A DNA stretch of 64,000 bases. Source: Melieria omissa (taxonomy: Eukaryota; Arthropoda; Insecta; Diptera; Ulidiidae). Location: assembly GCA_963971225.1 (NCBI GenBank), contig OZ020269.1:94143540-94207539 (forward strand), given 5' to 3'. Shown here one piece after another: positions 57,091 through 64,000 of the stretch. Both the position numbers and the translations under genes were made by a program. Under the pieces are notes generated by a model that was not told where the DNA came from, searched no databases, and saw nothing but the letters and a program-made list of their open reading frames with translations. Position 1 is the stretch's first letter. Each line of letters opens with the position of its first letter.

Positions 57091-57880
57091 GTTGGATCCA
57101 AGGCAAGGTGAGTTGTGGTAGACCAAGTTTTAATTTCGTTTAGGGTAAGCGGGATATCGGCACTTGATATCCTGGCGCTATTGGACAGCCAATCCTCTCT
57201 TAGGGCTCTGGATGCAGTTGAAATAACATCAAAAACTGTTCTGAGATGAGGAAATCTTTCAATTAGTCCGCCATGTATCTTGAACTTCGACTATGCTCGA
57301 TTATGTTTGAGGTATCGCAATGGGATTTCATGGCCTAAGCGACCATCGTGGAGTCTCCACTGCTATCTACCTATGCTTCGCGTCATCTCAGACCAATGCT
57401 CGTAGTCTGTGCATGATGTACCGCAGTCAGTCAATAGACCTAATGACGAGCCGCTTTCTGTAGGCGAAGCATGTCCTACCTGTGGAAGGTGATATCTAAT
57501 AAGACGATTGGTCACTCTCTGTCTGTATTCCTCACGTACACCCGAATCAAGGTTGAGACATTGGCACTGATGTATTGAGAAGCGACCACCTTGGCTCCTA
57601 CGCATCGCATTCAGATTGCTTCGGGCATCGGCTAGATTAAAAAACAATGAACAAGGAACCTTCAGTTGCAATACAATGGCTGGCTGTAGACATGATCCGC
57701 TTAAGAACAAAAAAAAATTCCATAATTGGCCTCGGTGGATCTTATTACAGAGCTTTTTCTCGTTTCTCGAAGACAATTTGGCAAAAAAGTGATTTCAAAG
57801 ATTGGATCTCAGCCTTAAGCCCAGGAAAGTTTAGTTGCATAGATCAGAGATTTTACAAAATCCCCAAGAAAGATACTATA
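57091..57880. other. Unassigned stretch with a minus-strand open frame
   Basis: The minus frame 57363-57776 (137 codons) includes RRSQGGRFSIHQCQCLNLD and GVREEYRQRVTNRLIRYHLP. Similar open sequence continues to the left with stops. It looks like decayed coding sequence of a mobile element, but I cannot name the family. Confidence 0.3.
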
Positions 57881-57884
57881 CTAT

Positions 57885-58680
57885 TATTGATTGCCCAAAT
57901 CTCTATAACTAAAGATCGTTTTCACCTTATTCACTTCACTTGGAAGCATAGAGCCTCAACAACTCCAATGCTTTGTGTTGGTTACGTTAATCGATTGCTG
58001 TTCTGCCAGAATGCGTGATTGCCATGGGGCTATCATTTGTCGTCCTCTTCTAAGTGACAACTGAATTTCGAGAGATGATTCGATTTGGAAATGGTTGATC
58101 CAGTAAATCAATTGCTTTCACTACAATAACGCATTCTTCCTTTGTGCAGCTCTTCATTGTGTTTTATCGGGAAAATTGTAGTCAACATCCATGAAATATC
58201 AGGGCTTTGAATCCAAAAAAAAAAAATTCCATTAAACTTATATCTTAGATACAGTCTTATTGGAACATCCTATACAGCTTTTGTGCATTAAAATCTTCAT
58301 AACCAAAAATCGTTTACTCTTTATTCATTTCACTTGGAAGCATAAAGCTTCAACAAGTCCCATGCCTTTTGTTGATTACGTTACGGACTACTTTTATATT
58401 CGCTGATATCTAGAAAACTACACATCATAACTGGCTAATTGCAATTGTAGAGCACTAGTTGTATAATTAATTGTAGAGCCCGATAAAAAAATTAAAGTCA
58501 TCAAAGCAAAAGTTGATAGAAATACTAAAAAATACAAATATTTAAAAATCAAAAACTTTCAAAATAACCACAATGGTCTTTCTAGAGTTAATCGGTTGAA
58601 GTTCTGACAGAATGGGTGATTGACATGGGGCTACCATCGTTTGTTCCCTTAGAGAGACGCTTTCATTTGGGAAAGTTTAT
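57885..58680 (+). repeat. Direct duplication, second copy split by a MITE
   Basis: The segment from about 57893 (ATCTCTATAACTAAAGATCG...) to 58040 (...GATTGCCATGGGGCTA) is repeated at about 58293-58640 (ATCTTCATAACCAAAAATCG...GATTGACATGGGGCTA). Shared internal landmarks include TTCACTTGGAAGCATA and TTGGTTACGTTA/TTGATTACGTTA. The second copy differs by one large insertion of about 205 bp at the TTAA of the first copy. Confidence 0.85.
58385..58587. mobile_element. TTAA-type MITE, second copy of 22820-23060
   Basis: GGACTACTTTTATATTCGCT, AATTGTAGAGCCCGATAAAA and GGTCTTTCTAGAG parallel the 241-bp copy at 22820. It is bounded by TTAC (58381-58384) and TTAA (58588-58591). About 35 bp of the left end are missing relative to the first copy. 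Confidence 0.85.
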
Positions 58681-58833
58681 CACTGGGTTGTGCAGAGCAG
58701 CCTCTGTGCCTCAGTTGCCGCTGTGAAGGATAAGTTCTTGGAAAACGTAGAGGTTTGTGTCTTTGATGAGCTTATTTTTGGGTTGATGCATACGCTGCGA
58801 AATATTTCCGTTAGTTTGAACTGAAAGTGTTAA

Positions 58834-59353
58834 CCCTTTCGACCCCAAAGTTGCCTGAGAGCAATTTCATCTATTTGTCATCTTATAGCAAAAGCTACGA
58901 TTGATTTGTGGGTTTAATTTAAGTAGGCACCAACAACAAATTAATATTTTTAGAAGTGAATTCAAAGCAAATTACAAAAATTTTACTGTTATTCCCAAAA
59001 TAATTTCCAAAAATTTGCGACGATATCAGGGAAAGTTTGTGTTCTAATTGAAATCTACGAATTGGGCGCGTTTTATCAAACCCTGTTTCTTTAATAAAGG
59101 TTAAATAAATTCAAAAGTCATAATTTTGTATTTTGCCATAAAGGTTAAATAATTTTTCTGTAATTAAAAAATATTGATACAAACTTGTTTTAACCCGTTT
59201 TAAGCTAAAATTTTTCAAAAGCAAACTAGTATAGCGTTAGAACTCGAACAAAGAGGCGACTTCAAATGTCGTGTGCACATTTCTTTGGGAAGTTTTTCAT
59301 GATTTAAATACCAAAAAGTAATATCGAGACACAGGGTAAAAGGGTCGAAAGGG
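58834..59353. mobile_element. piggyBac-type MITE, 520 bp, with TTAA duplication
   Basis: Both ends carry TTAA (58830-58833 and 59354-59357) followed inward by CCCTTTCGACCC. The inverted ends match perfectly for 12 bp and partly beyond. TTAA duplication with CCC starts is characteristic of piggyBac-group elements. The AT-rich 520-bp interior has no transposase. A truncated inverted copy lies at 56667-56990. Confidence 0.9.
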
Positions 59354-59503
59354 TTAATGATGTTGTTGCTGGGGTAATACAGCTAACTACTGGATATGAA
59401 AATCTGCTGCTAGTTGCCCATCACAACTGATTAGAGTAGAAAGGATAAGAGAAACAATTAGATATAATTAAATTAGGGAATTAGGAAATAATTAGAAGGA
59501 AGG

Positions 59504-59575
59504 AAGCCAGGGAGGAATCAAAGCCATGGCCGCTGGAATGTGAGCCAGTGCACTTGACGCTGGACTACTGAGGCA
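59504..59575 (-). mobile_element. Third SINE copy, 5' head only
   Basis: The complement reads TTGCCTCAGTAGTCCAGCGT, then a GATTCC-like remnant of box B and CCTGGC. It aligns to the tRNA-like heads of the SINEs at 16361 and 54031 and lacks the body. Confidence 0.6.
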
Positions 59576-59579
59576 ACGA

Positions 59580-61040
59580 ATCAACAATTGTACTGAGAAA
59601 ATTTTATTCTCTTTTAGGATTTTGTGTTATTTAGTCAATTTTTGAAAATTTTTACTACAAATTTTTAGTAGTCTAAATTTGTTACTATGTAAAATTAAAT
59701 TATTTGGAATACTAAACTTGCAAATGACTTTGTGAAATTCCACCCAGCACTAATATGGCAATTTTCCATACCAACAATTTCACATGTTGTTCATTTTTTT
59801 TCAAACTTTTTGGCCATCTCCGCACTCATCGATAATAATCCTCTATTCATTTTTTGTTACAATTTCAAAAAACCCTGCTGTCCAAAAATGTGCATATCCG
59901 ATCATAGACACACACATAAAAACATGCACACATATGTATGAACGTCTGTTTGTATGTTGTTAACGTGTTTTTTTTTATTTCCTGCCGCTTAATGAAATGG
60001 AAAATTCAATAAGGTTTCTGTTTATACGCTGCGCGCCGAATCGCTTCCATCGCCCACTAACAACGCGCGCACGCTGCACACTGCCGCCGCTTCAGCCGCT
60101 TCAGCCATTCATTATGCGTTTTTGCAACAATTTTTCCAGTTTTTCTGCTGCCAGCAATGTTGCACATTGTGGCGTGTTGCAGGCAGCGGGGCGCGTTGCA
60201 TTTAATTGCGCACTGAAGCGGAAAACACTGGAGGACGTACTTTACGTCCTCGTGCCGTTTGCCGCTAATGGGAAGTGGGAAATTAAGTCACTGGAAATGC
60301 GCGAGCGCTGCAAACAGCAATAAGCAACACACAAACAACAACGACGGCAACAACAACAAATAAATAATAATAAAATAAGCAGCGTATTTACACTGAAAAT
60401 AGTTAAACTTAACACTTTCACTCACGCAACGCGACGCGACGCCACTCAGCCACTCGTTCGCTCGCTCGCTCGTTCGCTCACTCACTTTACGCAATTACAC
60501 TCTTATTGAGTTTGGCACTAATGAGCAGACACTTTGTGTGGATTGTGGCAATTCCGCACTTAATGACATTTAAAATCTTTTTCAATTAATCTGGGAACAA
60601 AACAAATGCAAAATGTCGATACAGTTGTGGGCGCGAATTTGTTTTGGCGCTTTGGAGTTTTTTTAATTGAGTTCAGTTTGATAGTGGAGATATATTTATT
60701 TAACAATCAGTGAAGTAATTAAGAAGGATGCTCTAACATAGTTTTTGGTTTTGTGAAAATATAAATTTAATTTAATTTTTTATGAATAGAAATAAAAATT
60801 TTTTCTAGAAAATCAAAGTGATTTCTTTGGACATTTAGGTATATTCGAAAATTTTTTAAATGTTCCTTTTAATTTAATTTGCATTAAAACACTGAAAGAA
60901 AATACTGCTAGAAAAATGATTTCTAATATGATAAATGACCCTGACGCAGTCATTTCGACTTTCTTGGCCATTGTTGTTAAAAAATTTGCTACAGGTTTTA
61001 CAGAGTCTTCTGTGTAGTTATTTGATTCGACTTGATTTGA
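59580..61040. other. Non-coding stretch
   Basis: Contains short CA runs near 59910, CAA repeats near 60335-60358 and a GCTCGTTC-type run near 60455-60480. No coding feature is supported; frames at 59997-60494 overlap on both strands. Confidence 0.4.
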
Positions 61041-61044
61041 TTAG

Positions 61045-61650
61045 ATTTTATTTTATTTTATTTTACGTTATTTTGTGTTTATTTTATTTTATTTTATTTT
61101 ATTTTATTTTGTTTTATTTCATTTCATTTCATTTTATTTTATTTTATTTTATTTTATTTTATTTTATTTTATTTTATTTTATTTTATTTTATTTTATTTT
61201 ATTTTATTTTATTTTATTTTATTTTATTTTATTTTATTTTATTTTATTTTATTTTATTTTATTTTATTTTATTTTATTTTATTTTATTTTATTTTATTTT
61301 ATTTTATTTTATTTTATTTTATTTTATTTTATTTTATTTTAGTTTAGTTTATTTTATTTTATTTTATTTTATTTTATTTTATTTTATTTTATTTTATTTT
61401 ATTGTATTTTATTTTATTTTATTTTATTTTATTTTATTTTATTTTATTTTATTTTATTTAATTTGATTTGATTTGATTTGATTTGATTTGATTTGATTTG
61501 ATTTGATTTGATTTGATTTGATTTGATTTGATTTGATTTGATTTGATTTGATTTGATTTGATTTGATTTGATTTGATTTGATTTGATTTGATGTGATGTG
61601 ATGTGATGTGATGTGATGTGATGTGATGTGATGTGATTTGATTTGATTTG
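61045..61650 (+). repeat. Pentanucleotide array: ATTTT, then ATTTG, then ATGTG, then ATTTG
   Basis: ATTTT units run from about 61045 to 61459, with a few C or G variants near 61110-61130 and 61340-61350. ATTTG units follow at 61461-61590 (26 units), nine ATGTG units at 61591-61635, and three ATTTG units at 61636-61650. Neighbouring units inside each block are almost identical. Phe/Leu/Tyr-rich and His/Ile/Thr/Ser-rich frames here are products of the repeat. Confidence 0.97.
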
Positions 61651-61654
61651 AATA

Positions 61655-63250
61655 ATCTCTACACGGCCCTGGGACAACTCAAAAGTTAGATAGATTTGAA
61701 AGGGGAAATGTGCACTGAGACCAAAGTTGATCTACTGTTCCCCAACGCTTTTTGCAACGAGACTAGAATTTAAAGTTTGGCACAAGATCCATAAATGTTG
61801 AGTTCCAAACCAAGTTTTTTGTTTTTGCAATACCATAAAACAATCACACTTTACAGTTTAATTTAAAGTCTTTTCTAAAAGAAAATATAAGTGTAAAAAT
61901 ATAATTTTTAACAAAAAAATATAAAAAGCATAAAATTGAGAAAAAAGTTAATCTGTAATCGAGTTTGCACTTTTTCTTATTTTCATTACATTTTCCAAGA
62001 AACTTCATGAGTAAATAGTCCTCTCTCTCTATCTCAGCACTCTCTCTATCTCTCTCTCTCCACTACCACTTGACCTCATCAAAAATCACTGCTCTCACTC
62101 TCGCTTTCCAGTAGATCCTTTCGCCGCCGCTTCCTGCTACCGTCCATTGCTCCATAATTGATTTCCTTCCAATGGCAAATACATATTTCAAAAATTGCAC
62201 TTACACACACACCCCCACACACACAAAGTGCCGCTGCAGCAAATTTGTGGCGTTTGTTGCTTTGCAAATGTGCCGGCGAATCCTTTTGCAATCCTTTGAC
62301 TTGGCGGGGCGTTCAGTGCGCTGATCAATTGCGCCGCTCGTAATAAATGCCGCTCATGTCTGAGCGAAAAATGAAAAATTATTGACTGCAAGAAAAATTG
62401 CCAACAACTTTGCCGCTCGGCGTCCTGCGGCAGTGAGCTGACCGAGCACAGCGTCTGCCCAGCGCCGCTGGTGTGCGGCAACGCAGACGACACAATAATG
62501 CTGCCATTAATCTTCAGGCACGACTGATTTGTTTGGCTTGCGTCTTTGCAACAGTGCCGGGCAACAGGCCGGCGGCCACTACACCAACAACAACGCCACT
62601 CGACGCAGCAAGCGGACGCCGTTGCGGCGTTAAAGTGTTGAATTGATGGTGGCGAGCAGCTCAAAAAGTCATCGTCATCGTCATCTTCGTGCTCATTATT
62701 ATCCGCATCAGCGGTGCATAATCGTTTGCGCAGCAGTGCTCTCCAGCAATGCTGATGGCAACTCTAGTGCTGGCAACCATACCAATGATGTTCGTGATGA
62801 TGATGATGATGATCATGTTGTAGTTGCAGTTGTTTTTGATTATGTTGACGATGATGATGTGTCATTAGTGCGTCCAAGTGCGCCCTTACGGCAATGAATT
62901 GCGCCCTCTTGCGCCAATTGTTTGCACTTCAAGTGTGGAGGATTTTACACCACAACAACAACAAGAGTCAAAATGAAATGGCAAAATAATTTCAACAAAT
63001 CGACTCGACGCGGCGCCTTGTTTGCACACTGTACACAAATTAAGTCACTGAAGTTTGATGCAGTGGCCAAGCTTTGATGCTCTCTGTGATTCGTCTCGTG
63101 CATTGCATGTAACAAGTGACAAGTCACTTGACGAAGGGAAAATCGTTTGTTTTTATTTGACAGCTTTTGAGTTGTCATTATTCATGTGAAATAATTATTA
63201 CGAATTTAAAATACGATTTAAAATAGATTTTAAAGTTAAGCTTTCAGGAT
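61655..63250. other. Non-coding stretch with CT, CA and GAT microsatellites
   Basis: CT runs at 62022-62060, CA at 62204-62224, TCATCG at 62668-62686 and GATGAT at 62796-62812. GC-rich DNA at 62250-62640 has overlapping frames without domains. Confidence 0.45.
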
Positions 63251-63254
63251 ATTT

Positions 63255-63425
63255 GAAATAAAGAACCAGTGAAGGAAACCGTTCATCACTTCCTCTGCAC
63301 CTATTCGGTCTTATCAAGAAGAAGGTGGACGACACTAGGAAAACCCATATATCAAAATTTTTCAGAGATTGAAAAATTCACCGCAAACTCGCTACTCGCC
63401 TTCACTGACCTCTCGGACTGGATAT
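63255..63425 (+). pseudogene. C-terminal fragment of an RNase H-bearing non-LTR element
   Basis: The plus strand reads VKETVHHFLCTYSVLSRRRW, then GKPIYQNFSEIEKFTANSLL followed by AFTDLSDW and a stop. The HFLCTxxVLxRRRW block is the Cys/His end of R1/Jockey-like elements, with one of the paired cysteines now tyrosine. Only the last ~55 codons remain. Confidence 0.7.
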
Positions 63426-63472
63426 AGAGTGCACATAATCCAAGAGACAACACACTGACACTTCCCAAGAAT

Positions 63473-64000
63473 TACTTACTTAACTGCCCACAACAACCCG
63501 TTACCGGGTTACGGCCTGCCGCAAACGCTCTTTCCAGGCGCCTTTGCTTTGAGGGTGCCTCCTCCAGTTGGTCACACCTAGAGATGATAGGGCCTCCTCA
63601 AAATGATCCTTCCACCGGAGACATAGTGTTCCTCTTCGTCTTCAATCTCTAACTCTCGCATCGAATACTTTTTCCCCGGAGCTTCACTTACTAAGAATAG
63701 TACTAACAAAATGGAGCCCATGCGCTCATTGGATATCGGCACATTGCCACTGAAGCCAATCAACCTATCAGCTCCAAGGTCAGCTTCATTGATCTGTCTC
63801 ATCATCCATGCTTCCATATATGTATTGTAAAAGCAGAGGTTGATTCATTGACCTACAGAACGTGGTTTTTGTTGGTCTAGTAAGAGAGCATTACATCCTT
63901 ATTGCTTACTGAGACCTTAGCAGCACCGGTTGCCAATTCGCTTCCCTGAATCTCCAGATATCGCACAGGTATCTGAAATCATTGATAGTTTCAAAAGCTG
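63473..64000 (-). mobile_element. RTE-like retrotransposon 3' part, running off the window
   Basis: The minus strand ends in GGCAGTTAAGTAAGTAA (63473-63490), preceded by ACCCGGTAACGGG, the 3' end shared with the copies at 12.6 kb. Upstream are CDQLEEAPSKQRRLERA-like and APGKKYSMRELEI blocks. FETINDFRYL near the window edge corresponds to the VVKEFVYLG block of the 11-12.6 kb element. Frames are shifted and stops are present. It continues beyond position 64000. Confidence 0.75.

Noticed and set aside
57363..57776. Minus-strand 137-codon frame as a host gene
   Set aside because: No start context, splice sites or domain; similar sequence continues with stops, which suggests decayed mobile DNA.
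60935..61347. Long Phe/Leu/Tyr-rich frames
   Set aside because: Products of the ATTTT pentanucleotide array; no gene structure.

Overview
This window is eukaryotic, non-coding-dominated DNA from a fly. AT-rich sequence alternates with CA/GT, TTG/CAA and GAT microsatellites. It is packed with decayed RTE-, R1/LOA- and Jockey-like non-LTR retrotransposons, mariners, MITEs, a tRNA-derived SINE and several tandem-repeat families. This mix fits a large-genome cyclorrhaphan dipteran; a tephritid fruit fly is my best guess, from composition only. No housekeeping gene, rRNA, functional tRNA, operon or CRISPR array was seen.

The only well-supported host genes are two short secreted-peptide genes. They are transcribed divergently and their starts lie 1.8 kb apart. 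One is intronless on the minus strand (28619-28855). The other has two exons on the plus strand (30677-31542), with a signal peptide, a canonical GTAAGT/CAG intron and an AATAAA signal 24 nt after the stop. Both carry one C-terminal two-cysteine loop of the form CPxG(x7-8)C, like the secapin-type peptides of Hymenoptera. They are the best candidates for something undescribed.

Layout. 0-5 kb: a small MITE, an RTE fragment, a 524-bp GATA array and a minus-strand RNase H retroelement remnant. 5-7.3 kb: AT-rich DNA with two recurring short motifs, TGTCGCGTCCGT and a 20-bp palindrome. 8.4-9.3 kb: a 41-bp minisatellite. 11-15.5 kb: an RTE element meeting a second RTE copy tail-to-tail, an RNase H remnant and a tandem repeat. 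16-21 kb: a SINE, a hAT-type MITE with its 8-bp target duplication, a 520-bp mariner deletion derivative with ITRs and TA duplication, and about 2 kb of degenerate GGAT repeat. 22.7-24.7 kb: a tandem array of about 137 bp per unit with a TTAA MITE inside. 25.4-28.3 kb: ORF1 and 5' region of one non-LTR element (minus) against RT/RNase H of another (plus), with strong hairpins at the junction. 28.5-31.6 kb: the peptide genes. 33-34 kb: a mariner interrupted by a second hAT MITE copy. 36.6-41.4 kb: two arrays of one repeat in inverted orientation. 42.3 kb: a 427-bp MITE. 44.1-45.9 kb: a second ~137-bp array. 46-49.3 kb: transposase and RNase H remnants. 52-59.6 kb: more repeats, SINEs and two TTAA MITE families, including an empty-site/filled-site pair. 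61-61.7 kb: a pentanucleotide array that changes type along its length. 63-64 kb: two more retroelement fragments.

In functional terms the window reads as intergenic or intronic DNA shaped by successive transposon waves around one small secreted-peptide locus. All assignments are from reading the sequence; none was checked against a database.
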